A stretch of DNA of 64,000 bases, taken from assembly GCA_947650285.1 (NCBI GenBank), contig CANTFL010000988.1, positions 1 to 64,000 on the forward strand. The letters run 5' to 3'. The notes under the pieces are model-generated. The model worked only from the letters and a program-made list of their open reading frames with translations, was not told the origin of the DNA and did no database searches. Numbering within the stretch: position 1 is the first letter of the stretch; each line of letters opens with the position of its first letter. Shown here piece after piece: positions 34,896-44,537 of the stretch. This DNA comes from Hyaloperonospora brassicae. Its lineage: Eukaryota > Oomycota > Peronosporomycetes > Peronosporales > Peronosporaceae. The position numbers were made by a program, and so were the translations under genes.

Positions 34896-37494
34896 ATGGA
34901 TCTGCTCAATGCAATCGAAGCGCTCGAGCAGTTACCACATCCTGGCTCCGAAGTCAAAGGAACGGACCAAAAACACGACTTTGTAATGCGCCACGTGCTG
35001 TTTGTACAGGAGAAATTGCGAGACGTGTGGCTGCGAAAATATGGCGAGCGTGTCAAAAGGATCCCGTGCATACCTTTTGAGTGGGTATTTTCCAACGTCT
35101 TGCGACTGCTTGAAGAGTATCCAGGCGGTGTCACACTAGCAGTGATGCTGACGGAGCTGGCCAAATCACTGGAGCAAAAAGTGGCTCGGGACGCAGACCA
35201 AGAGGCAGGTGCGCTGTGCAACACGAGAAAGTTCCGCGATATTAAAGACGTGGAAGACTTGTTGGCAGAAAACGAGCAGGAAGCTCTGCAGGCCAAAGTT
35301 GTGAGCTACGCGGACCACCGAATGACAATTGAACTAACGGATGTTCATGATGTCGTGATCCACATGTGAGTACTGCACTTGGGTTGAACTGACACAAAAA
35401 GATAGCAGACGACTAAGCACGATCGTGAGCAGGTACTTGCACCAGAGGTTCCGCTTCTGTATCGACTGTTTGCATGAAAAGCTGCAGATGGAACCAAGTC
35501 GGTGCGTGCACTATGCTTCTCACGTCGTGCTTTGATATCATTGTTGGAAGAGTAGATAGCTTACATAAGACGGCGTGTGGTGCAGTGTAGCAACGTTTCC
35601 TGTCCAGACTGGTCGCGAGTTTGTGCTTACGAACGCAAAATCCTTAGAGAGGAAAGACGCGCAGAGGAGAGCAGTGGGCGGGAAAAGTAGTCAGGCGAGC
35701 CTTGCGCTCTTACCGACTTCATTCCTGACTTTCAAATTGGATGAAGCCAATGCACTCGATCGGAGATTGCTGGCAGATGCCATTTCGCTGGCTCAGGTCG
35801 ATCAGTTGGTCAATGGAGCTCAAGACACGACTGCGATTCAGCTGTTGATGGTCAAGGCAAAAGTGCTTGATATCGGTGCTATTCGACCGTGCCAAACGCT
35901 TCTGTATGTTCAGCGACAAGTGATTTTGCTGGGAGAGGTTGACGACACGAGTACTCGGCTTCCTAGTGGTGCATCGCCGAATACGCAGCGAATGACGCAA
36001 CGCTTACATATGATGGTGCTCTGGGACGAGCAAGTGGCGCTCAGTCGCCTGTTTCGTGTCAACGACATCCTCACAATTGTTCATCCCTTCGTGCACGTGT
36101 GTGAGCAGCGCCACGCAGAAATTGTGCACATCCAGAACGAGTATTCGTCGCACCAGCAATTGATGTACTTCTTCGAGTACGGCAGTGCAACAGTGCTGTT
36201 TTGCAAGCCATGTCGAGTCTCCACAACAAAGTGTCCGCCCAAGGCATCATCAGATCAATTCTACGACCAGAGCAGAGTCGAGCGGCCTCTATCAACGCTC
36301 GAAGATGTGAAACCTGGGTGGTCCAACTTCTCGTTGTATGCGCATGTCCGAAGCATTCGCGTATCACGCGGCATCCCGCTACTTGCAGCATTCTTCCACG
36401 CGTACTACGACGACAAAACCGACCATTTGATGGCGTGTACTGCCAACGCGCGATCCCCACTACCACTGGACCGCACGATCATGTCAAAGTACAACCTGGT
36501 CGTTCAACTGCAAGTTACTCTCGCATCATCCGACCACTTGCTAACGATCGAGGTGACTGGTGACAACGCGTTGGCCGCACTACGTCTTCACCCTGGACAC
36601 AGTATATTTATCAACGGCCTGGTATCGATGGATGTGCGGCCGCATCAAGTTGATCACAACATGCCGTCAACTGGCGTCGTAGCGCTGTGCGCCGATTGGA
36701 AAGCCATCTTTGGCCACCAATCTCGATTCAGCAACGACTGCAAGCTCAAGGTTCTGAACATGATCCCGGGCCTCATGAACGCTGCGCTCGACCAGTTTCC
36801 AATTGCACCTCCTGTCGACACTGTCACTCAACACGCACTATCGATGATCGAAATGAACGTGGCAGGCGCTGGCTGGCTCCTTCCAAGTAGCAACAACGAT
36901 GGTGCCGTGCAACGTTGTGCAATCGACTCAACGTGCGAGCGGGGACACTCGACCACGTGTGCACACAAGTATTGTTTCCGCCCAGTCGAGATCGTGGCTC
37001 GAGCGCAGCCTTCTCCTGCCGGTCCACCAAAGTGGCAGTGCCAGTTTTGCCACGAGGTGTTTGCACGGTATCAAGACACTGTACAGACGTTCTGTGAATT
37101 GGCAGTCGTGCTCGAGAACGGGCCGTCGACAGACTCGATTGTCGTCCTCTGTCGAGGCCCCACGGTCGAGAGTTTGCTTGGTATGTGTGCTGAAGACTAT
37201 ACCCAACTGCCGCTTGCCCACAAGCGTAAGACCCTCGAAGCTGTACGGGGCGCATCGATTCGACTCGTGATTTCGCAATGCACACCTCGTCACGTGTCCC
37301 TACTATCCTCATCGTCATCGCCACGTATGTCTCGATACCATTTTCAACCGCATTCGACCCCACGTGCACCAGCGGGTATACACACGGCAACGACAAGTGA
37401 ATGGATCATTACGCACCGCGTGGATATGGTTGAGCTTGTGGATACACTTGCAGCGACGCCCCACGGTCTCTCGCCGCTGCACGACAGAGTGTAG
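34896..37494 (+). CDS. RPA1-related multi-OB-fold protein, three exons (proposed model)
   Basis: The splice model joins 34896-35365, 35433-35501 and 35586-37494 (introns of 67 and 84 bp, GTGAGT…GAGCAG and GTGCGT…GTGCAG) with phases that match exactly, giving 815 residues. After a helical N-terminal region (about 1-160) come several beta-rich stretches typical of OB folds (about 285-360, 430-530), then a C-terminal unit with Cys/His ligands (about 624-644) and C-Q-F-C-H-E-V-F-A-R-Y followed by a long beta segment. That last unit resembles the zinc-ribbon OB domain (DBD-C) of RPA1. Relatives with this design (RPA1, RADX, MEIOB, SHLD2) bind single-stranded DNA in replication, repair or meiosis. 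Which subfamily applies is unresolved; it is too divergent to be the canonical RPA1. Confidence 0.6.
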
Positions 37495-37764
37495 CCATTC
37501 TGCACGTCTCACGTAACTGCTTGCCGTAATCATTTGCCTCTTTTTAGGGCGCACGCATGCGAATCATAGTGAGGCGTCGACATGTTTGGTCCGTGTTTTG
37601 ACAAGACGATCAATGTCTCACCTGGTTCTGATACACCATCTCACCTCTTGCCACTTCGTTGTCGCCCTCTCCGCTCCCCTTTTTGTACCCATTTGAGGAC
37701 GTCCGTTTTCCAGTCGAGGCACGAAACGTGCCATTCTCCCCGACGTACCTGTTCCTTCCTGCCC

Positions 37765-40530
37765 ATGCCGACGTCCACTGCGCCCGAGCGTCGCTGCAAA
37801 CAGCAAGAGATTCTCCGCAAGATCCTGCAGCGTCGATACGTCCGACGATGGGCGTCCAAGTCGGCCCAGGAGCGAAATTACGTGGCCGAGAACCTGCAAC
37901 AGCTCTTTTACGCGTCGTCGACTCTGTCTGCCTCGTCGCTTGCAGCGTCGCCCAGCGCCCCCCGACGGATCACACGTCGTCCCAATACGCACGAGATCCG
38001 CACGTGCGTTCTCTCGAGCGTCTGCCCGTGTTTCCCGCCGTCCTGTGACGCTCTGCGCGCTGAGATTTGGCAAGTTCTGCTCGACGTCTCGAAGCGCTCG
38101 CAACATGGCGCGGCCGCCCACGAACAGCTGCTGGACCGGACGCTGCAGCGCGTGAGCAAATTGCCGCGCGATGCGCTGTTGTGCCGCGAGTGTCGGGACG
38201 TGGCGAACTTGATGCCCGAGCCAATGGACGCTGCAGCTCGGGACCGTGTGCAGCAAGAACTGGAGGTGCTGCTCATGTGGTTCTTGTCGACCAAAAGCGT
38301 CGTGTACGTCACGGGGATGGCTCGTGTCGTGGCGTCGTTTGTCACGCTGCAGATGCCGCTCTCGACGGTCTATGACTGCTTCTACCAGTTTTGTGCGACG
38401 TTTGTGCCACACTTTGTTGTCGCTGATACGGTCAGTGTTGCAGACAATACGACGAGTCTAAGCGGAGGGCTCTTACCAGGCAGTCGTCGATCGAGCAATG
38501 CTAGTTCGGATGAAGCAGGGAACACGGGATCGATGAGTGCGCTTGAGCGCTCGAGCTCTGTGGACTCCTCGTCGTCGGTCAGTGAAGAAAGCAAACGGCG
38601 TGCTGACGACGAAGAGACGCAGACGTTGACGCGCGAGCGACAGCAGCTGGTCGACCAGCTACTGAGCTACCACGCGCCACAGCTCGCGCATTATTTGAAT
38701 CAATGGTGTGGCAATGAATGGAGTGTGGCGGGCAAGTTGTTTGCTGCTGACTTCCTGATAGGCCATTTGTACCAAGTTATTCTGCCCAGCGCGTTCGTGT
38801 ACGTGATCGACCAGTACTTGCTCACGGGCGACTCGCTCTTCGGACTCTTTGTTGTAACAGCAGCACTGATTGGGCGACAAGACGTGCTGCTAAGCTGTGG
38901 GTCGACTGAGGAAGTGCAAGCGCAAATCCGTGCGACATTCGACCCCAAAGCGTTTGACGATGAGGAGAATGTTCGTTTTCTGTGCTTGTTGGCCTCGCGT
39001 CTACGCAGCAAGACCCCCAAGACCTACATGTGCTCGCAGCGCGAGGCCACGGTCGACATGCGATGCTCGTCGCGTCAAGCGATCGAGATTGCTTTCGGCT
39101 CGGGCGCGGGCATGGCTGCTGAAAAAGTGCGAGCAATGTCCCGAAGCAGAAGCATGAGTGGACCGTCATCTAGTGGTCTTAGTGCGCCGTCGAGCTCGGA
39201 CCGAAAATCGACTGCCGAAGCTGCGGTGGATATGTCGCAGTGGGTTATGAAGGAGTCGCGCTCGATCGCGGGTAAAATATTCTGGTATCACACGCAGACA
39301 GGAAAGACGCAGTGGGAACACCCGGCAGAGAAACACGATCCGCCGTCAGCGTATTTTGCGCTTCCTATCAGTGTTGACGAAGTGGCTGGCCAGCTCATGG
39401 GATGTAGCGAGAAGACCGGCGATCCGCAGGATGTGGGTAGCAGCAGCATTCGTTTTTTCGTCGTGGACTGCCGGGGGTTACGCAGCTCGGGGGATCTGAA
39501 GAGCGGTCGAATCCCGGTGGCGTACACTTTGGACCCGTCCGTGTTCGACTCACCAGAGCTTTTAGCGAAGAGCATGGAAGCTTTCGATCCAATGAAGTCT
39601 CAAGTTCATGTCGTGTTGGTCGGCCATGGTGTGGGTATTCCTCCTGAGCTGGTTTCGTCCGAAGACGCTAAAACCAGCATTCGTGATGCTGTTCGTCTGG
39701 ATATTGACTGCCTGAACCAGGCCGCGCTGTTTTTCCAAAAGCGTGGGTTCCGTTTTGTAAGTACGCTGGATGGAGGATACTCGTCATGGCACGCGTTCAT
39801 GCGTGACCGCGCTGGTTCCTCACCGCAGGAGCTGCTGGACCACGTCACTGATCAGTGTGTGTACTGCCGTTATGATACAATTCTTCGCACGGGCGAGGAT
39901 CCGTTGAAGAAAAAGCCAAAGCAGAAGATGTCGCGACGCAAAAAGACAATGCCGAAGATGACGTCGATGCCAGTGAACGGAGGGGAGGGCGACGCGAGCA
40001 TTACCTCGACAAGCGAAAGTACCGCAGCTAACAATGGCAGCAGCAACCGAAACAGTGCGCGCAGCGGTAGACGTCAGTTGTCCCTTCCTCGCAAGTCGAT
40101 TAGTTCGATGAGGAGTAAGCTGTCCGAGGTGTCGATTCCGAAGAAGTGGGGGTGGAGACGGCGGACGTCGAGTACAGCGAGTAACCAAAACGACAGCGGG
40201 TCGTCATCGGAGACGGCGACGGCAGAAGATGGAGGCAGCGACCATGGTTCAATTAATGACGACCTGGAACAGAAATATGACGAGGTGACGCACGAGATGC
40301 TGCGTGCTGCGCTCGAAGAGCCCGACGACCTGGACGCGGATGCTGGTGCAGACATAGATGCTAGTACGGATGCCAAGTTTGAGGGCGTGTTTACGATAGA
40401 CGACAGCGATGGTGAAAACGGAGACGAAGACGAAGAAAAGAAGGAGGGACAGGTGATCGAGACCCGCACCCGCTCACTAGATGCTGACGAGTCGAACGGC
40501 GTTGGGTCTGCAACGACTGCTACTTCTTGA
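37765..40530 (+). CDS. TBC1D23-like TBC/rhodanese protein with an inserted WW domain
   Basis: A 921-residue protein from the ATG at 37765; an in-frame ATG at 37582 would add 61 poorly conserved-looking residues. Order: a TBC-type domain (about 85-440) interrupted by a Ser-rich acidic insert (about 232-280); a WW domain (about 491-521: Q-W-V-M-K … I-F-W-Y-H … K-T-Q-W-E-H-P); a rhodanese-like domain (about 562-685: F-F-V-V-D-C-R-G-L, and D-G-G-Y-S-S-W near the end); a basic Lys-rich segment and a long acidic Ser/Asp/Glu tail. TBC followed by rhodanese is the TBC1D23 arrangement, a family regarded as an inactive Rab-GAP relative that tethers endosome-derived vesicles at the trans-Golgi. The WW module between the two domains is not in the animal protein as I know it and would bind proline-rich partners. 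Confidence 0.82.
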   Translation: MPTSTAPERRCKQQEILRKILQRRYVRRWASKSAQERNYVAENLQQLFYASSTLSASSLAASPSAPRRITRRPNTHEIRTCVLSSVCPCFPPSCDALRAEIWQVLLDVSKRSQHGAAAHEQLLDRTLQRVSKLPRDALLCRECRDVANLMPEPMDAAARDRVQQELEVLLMWFLSTKSVVYVTGMARVVASFVTLQMPLSTVYDCFYQFCATFVPHFVVADTVSVADNTTSLSGGLLPGSRRSSNASSDEAGNTGSMSALERSSSVDSSSSVSEESKRRADDEETQTLTRERQQLVDQLLSYHAPQLAHYLNQWCGNEWSVAGKLFAADFLIGHLYQVILPSAFVYVIDQYLLTGDSLFGLFVVTAALIGRQDVLLSCGSTEEVQAQIRATFDPKAFDDEENVRFLCLLASRLRSKTPKTYMCSQREATVDMRCSSRQAIEIAFGSGAGMAAEKVRAMSRSRSMSGPSSSGLSAPSSSDRKSTAEAAVDMSQWVMKESRSIAGKIFWYHTQTGKTQWEHPAEKHDPPSAYFALPISVDEVAGQLMGCSEKTGDPQDVGSSSIRFFVVDCRGLRSSGDLKSGRIPVAYTLDPSVFDSPELLAKSMEAFDPMKSQVHVVLVGHGVGIPPELVSSEDAKTSIRDAVRLDIDCLNQAALFFQKRGFRFVSTLDGGYSSWHAFMRDRAGSSPQELLDHVTDQCVYCRYDTILRTGEDPLKKKPKQKMSRRKKTMPKMTSMPVNGGEGDASITSTSESTAANNGSSNRNSARSGRRQLSLPRKSISSMRSKLSEVSIPKKWGWRRRTSSTASNQNDSGSSSETATAEDGGSDHGSINDDLEQKYDEVTHEMLRAALEEPDDLDADAGADIDASTDAKFEGVFTIDDSDGENGDEDEEKKEGQVIETRTRSLDADESNGVGSATTATS

Positions 40531-41520
40531 TGGCGCTTTTGGAGCTGGGACTGTGCCAATGGCATCATCGTAAGCGCTCGAGCTGGGAGGTGTGAAGATT
40601 TTGGGTCAGGACGATTGTCTTGTTTCGCCATCGTTCGCGAATTTGTTCATTAGCTAGGTTGCTGGCAAGCGGCAGCAAGTGTACGGGATTGTTGAAAACG
40701 AGGGGCTTTGTCGATTTCAGATGTGCGTTTGTGTGTGTTAGCGAGGATGTGTTGGACGAACTGACAGCTTGATTGTTTCGTACGGTCTGTGCGACCGACT
40801 GGAACAGAAGTAAGCAAACATGTGAGCGAACTGCTGTAGTAATACTGCTGCGGTGGCGTGTCGTTTCGGCAATCCGAGCATATGTTGATACACTTCCGCC
40901 CATGCTCGAACCGCCAAAAGGACATGTCCGAAGGACTGTGACGATCAACGCAATCACGTGCTCCCCTAGAATATTAGGACCACACATATTGCATGATGCA
41001 TGACACTAGCAGCGACGTATAAACATTCGGACCTGTCTGCATCTAAAACTCCTGGTTAGCGATCAGACCAAGCACAGCCTCCTGATTTTTTCGAGGAAAG
41101 CGCAACGAAAGAGGGTTGCTGCAGCAATAATTGACAAAACGTGTTACTGAAACTGACTAGGCAAGCTGCAGCCGCTTGCAATGAGTGTTCATCCATGAAT
41201 ACTTTGCAAGTCACTGTCTACTAAGAGCAGTGTTGTTTTTCTCGGGTCAATTTTACAAATTTGTGTCGATGCAACGTTGGCTCGAAAATGCTTGCGGCGT
41301 GACAAAAGCAAAGAGCTGATTACGAAACGACACATGCACATCCATGAGACCTTGCAGTCGCATATCTGACTATTCATCATTCAGTCTCATCCGTATAAGA
41401 AGGTCGACTTACTCACGAGGCAAGTACATGAGTGGAGACCAAGGCCTCCGATACATCGAGCTTGCTGCAAGGCTATGACAAAGTTAATTCATCGTGGCAT
41501 GAAAACAGACTCCGAGGCGT
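40531..41520. other. intergenic, no feature seen
   Basis: About 1 kb after the TBC1D23-like stop. The minus frames at 40565-40987 and 40650-40925 look like chance frames in the 3' flank. Confidence 0.45.
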
Positions 41521-41924
41521 AGCGGCAGAAATCGTATGTGTGGATCACCTACGGTTTTCATAAGTTCGAGAGGACGCTGTGTAAGCGGAGATGCTCACTA
41601 CTTGCCGGAAAGACCCCTTCTTCGTACGAGACGTTGCAGCAAGTGCGCATCGCTAAATTATTCGCAGAGCGGAATCGGAGTAAACCCGCAATGCTCTCAC
41701 TACTGTCGCACTACCTTCGCAAGATGGCAGTTGACGTGTATATATTCGCTCGGAACCTCTCGGATTGTCCAGTCGTGTTGCTAGCAGAAACACATTGGCC
41801 ACCCGACGCATCGTTTACGGATGAGCCACGATGTGCGACTTACTTTTTGTACATGACACTTCCTCATCAACGCTCAGTTAGATCGGACCTACAGCGTATA
41901 AGTTGGTTGCAAAACAACGACTGA
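41521..41924 (+). pseudogene. remnant resembling a WY/LWY effector repeat
   Basis: A plus frame after the stop at 41520-41522 encodes about 133 residues without a usable ATG or signal peptide. Its first half has V-W-I-T-Y-G-F-H-K-F (W and Y in the spacing of a WY helix), then R-I-A-K-L-F-A-E and K-P-A-M-L-S-L-L-S-H-Y, a pattern like the helical repeats of Phytophthora RxLR effectors (…LF…, …ML..L..HY…). The second half looks unrelated. I infer a decayed C-terminal piece of an effector gene; similarity is by memory of the fold consensus only. Confidence 0.35.
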
Positions 41925-43080
41925 ATTGCGAAACTTGTGATCAATACATTGACTTTGCGCACTCGACGACAAAGCTGCTACAATCGTATTTGTTGTAAGT
42001 AAGAGTCCCTCTAATTCTGCCTATACTGTATGCCCAATTAGGCCACCTATGATTCTACTACTACCACAACAGTAGAAGCACAGGTGGCCTGATGTAATCC
42101 ATTGTATCGAAGGAGGTGCTCAAACAAACGTGTACAGTTTTCTCAAAACAAAGATTGTCGATCTTGTGATCGATGGTGAGCGCAACTTATGTTGTAAGGG
42201 GCCATCAAGTCATGCCTCGACACATTTTGGTGGCGATGGAAGGTATGTCCCATTTACGAACATGCGTGATTACCTAAATGGTGTGCACTCGGTATAGCAT
42301 GAACAAACAAGTGGAGTCGGAGATGATAGCACTTCCCTGTTTTATCGTACGCTCTCGCTTGACTGATCTTAAGGAACCGAGTGAAGCCCCACAAAAGCAT
42401 TTACGGATCAACACAAACGGTGGTAAGTGAGGTGCTTGCGTGGTATCACCAATAAACATAGTTACAGAATCGCTTGCTCGATGAAATCGCAGATAGATCG
42501 AAAGGCTGATACCAGCTTTCGATGAAGTTGTGCGCTCCTTGTGTTGTGACAACATGTACATATCTAGACAGTTTGTGTGTCGAGTTCTCTCAAGCGTTAC
42601 ATTTCACTACCTTATCTTGATATCGTGGCGCTTTTGATCTCCAGCCAATGTAGAACCGATGGTAGCAGGTAACATACTTTTCCATTTGCAATTACCTTTA
42701 ACGTAGCACAACAAGTCGAGCTGACGACTATGGGTGTTCGGCATCAGTCGACTACCGTCAGCATTCGACTCGAAGCATACATACGGACTAGATGAACTAC
42801 CAAAGCATGCTTGGCCACGCGGGCCAAGGCACTCTAGTCGTGCTTGACCAACAGTCAGACTACTGGCTCAACTCTTTACATCCGTGAAGGTTTCTTGGCA
42901 ACAAGGAAGCCCCGAAAGGGTCGTAAAAACTTCAACAGAGTGTAGTACGCTTGTTTGCTAACAAGATTTGAAGCTTGAGTTCGACTATAGTTTGCTGCAA
43001 GACATGGGAAATGTTGAGGATGTCTCTCTCCAGAAGAGGACAACGTCAGTAAAGTAACTTGTATACCATTGGTCACAAGC
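41925..43080. other. intergenic with one strong hairpin
   Basis: About 1.15 kb without a credible gene. The only structure noted is the 19-bp inverted repeat at 42040-42090. Confidence 0.45.
42040..42090. repeat. 19-bp imperfect inverted repeat
   Basis: AGGCCACCTATGATTCTAC (42040-42058) pairs with 42072-42090 at 17 of 19 positions around a 13-base loop. It could be a short foldback element, a structured RNA, or the palindromic end of a lost transposon. No target duplication is evident. Confidence 0.65.
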
Positions 43081-43337
43081 TGTCGAACTACCAACACAAC
43101 ACCTCCATGACGCCTTGTCCCCGGAAGGCGTGGCTAAATTCGAAACATTGATAGCGGGTCAACTGCTGCACGTCTTGTCCTGGTAGATCCTTGGAAGCCA
43201 GCGTCTTTCCAGGAGCTTTCGCTACTCGGCAGTTGGATTTGCTCGCAACGGTTGTGGTGCCTGTACCATGCAGACAATTTTGCTCATTTTTCAGTTTACT
43301 TCCATCCTGACAAGAGCGACACAGACGATCGAAGCCC
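43081..43337 (+). promoter_or_regulatory. conserved upstream flank of ubiquitin-like/RING copy C
   Basis: The reverse complement aligns with 27114-27330 upstream of copy A. Shared blocks are the region next to the ATG (GATCGTCTGTG versus GATCGTCTTTG), CTCTTGTC, GAAAGCTCCTGGAAA and GCAGTTGAC. This supports duplication of gene plus promoter and marks the inner edge of the right arm. Confidence 0.6.
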
Positions 43338-44537
43338 ATGTTAGCATCTGCTTTTCCTGTCGTGTGGAGAGATGAGATCGCTCGAGGGCAGAATGGAGTG
43401 ATTGATGTCAAGAACTCAGACTTCTGCAAGAAGGACGGCAAGGAGATACTTATGCGAGATGTGGTTGACATCTTGAACAAGAAACTCGACAGCGCGTCCA
43501 AAGCGACTGAATTGCGCGAGGTGACGAGTCTCATGCTGTATGGTGTGCGGCTGGGCAATGACTTTCCATTGAGCCGTGTTGTTCCTCAACTAGCTGGAAG
43601 TAGCCCACGCATTGTCGCGACGACACAAACACGCGCGCGATGGTATACCATTACTGTGTTTGTCAAGACCTTGACTGGAACGACCATTTCGATTGCGTGC
43701 TCACCAACGGACACTGTGAAGTATGCCAAGATGAAGATCGAAGACAAAATCGGCATGCCCCGTGAATCGCAGCGTCTTGTCTATGCCGGCAAGCAGGTCA
43801 AAGACCACCATTCGCTGTCGTATTACAATGTCAGCAACAACAGCACGCTGCAGTTGGTATTGACCCTCTGTGGTGGATTTGCTGGTCGCTTGTCTACACC
43901 TCACACCTTTGCGGATGTATCGGATGGTTCGCTTCTAACTGCGCATGAGTTTTCTCCAGACGCCCCCGAGTGGCGGGTCTGCAGTAAAGGTCTTAACATC
44001 GAAGGTCGCTGTAAGAATCGCGACTGTCGTGCCTACCGACACATGATCATCGACCGCAAGAAGTTTGCGCTCTTCAATCTTATCCAAGACGACAATGTCC
44101 GATGCCCGATGTGCCGCTCGAAAGTGGATCCTGTCACTTGCGGGTTGTACAACTGCTGCTGGCGGTACGAGGGCATGAAGGCAAGTGATCGATTGTCCAT
44201 GTGCTCCCAGTGGAAGGACGCGGAAGGATACGTGTATTATCGCTTTGACTGCGACGAGAATGGAGGGTCTGTCGAGTGGGAGAGTCTACTGATGGCAGTC
44301 AAACCGAGAGACGAAGCGGTCAGTGCGAAGCTGCTGCAATCGACCAAACCGCTTGCTACCAGTGCTGGCGACAAGTGCACCATTTGCTGGTCTTCGTTTG
44401 GCTCGCCAGTCAAAGACTCGCACGTGACTTCGCCTTGCGGCCACAATTTCCATCGTGTTTGCTCTCATAACTGGACGAAGTGGTGCGAGCGCAACAATAC
44501 CCAACCGAGTTGTCCAATCTGCCGCAGAACGGGTTGA
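43338..44537 (+). CDS. ubiquitin-like domain plus RING-H2 protein, copy C
   Basis: A 399-residue intact protein. It has the N-terminal domain (1-85: V-V-W-R-D-E, M-L-Y-G-V-R-L-G-N-D-F-P-L); a ubiquitin-like domain (about 108-183: F-V-K-T-L-T-G-T-T-I-S, K-M-K-I-E-D-K, Q-R-L-V-Y-A-G-K-Q-V, L-Q-L-V-L-T-L-C-G-G); a Cys-rich module (about 220-290) almost identical to copies A and B; and a C-terminal RING-H2 (C-T-I-C, C-G-H-N-F-H-R-V-C, C-P-I-C-R). The Lys equivalent to ubiquitin K48 is present. A ubiquitin ligase or ubiquitin-like signalling role is inferred. Whether the internal Gly-Gly is cleaved is unknown. It is convergent with THADA/Trm732 across a 1.4-kb spacer. Confidence 0.87.
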   Translation: MLASAFPVVWRDEIARGQNGVIDVKNSDFCKKDGKEILMRDVVDILNKKLDSASKATELREVTSLMLYGVRLGNDFPLSRVVPQLAGSSPRIVATTQTRARWYTITVFVKTLTGTTISIACSPTDTVKYAKMKIEDKIGMPRESQRLVYAGKQVKDHHSLSYYNVSNNSTLQLVLTLCGGFAGRLSTPHTFADVSDGSLLTAHEFSPDAPEWRVCSKGLNIEGRCKNRDCRAYRHMIIDRKKFALFNLIQDDNVRCPMCRSKVDPVTCGLYNCCWRYEGMKASDRLSMCSQWKDAEGYVYYRFDCDENGGSVEWESLLMAVKPRDEAVSAKLLQSTKPLATSAGDKCTICWSSFGSPVKDSHVTSPCGHNFHRVCSHNWTKWCERNNTQPSCPICRRTG

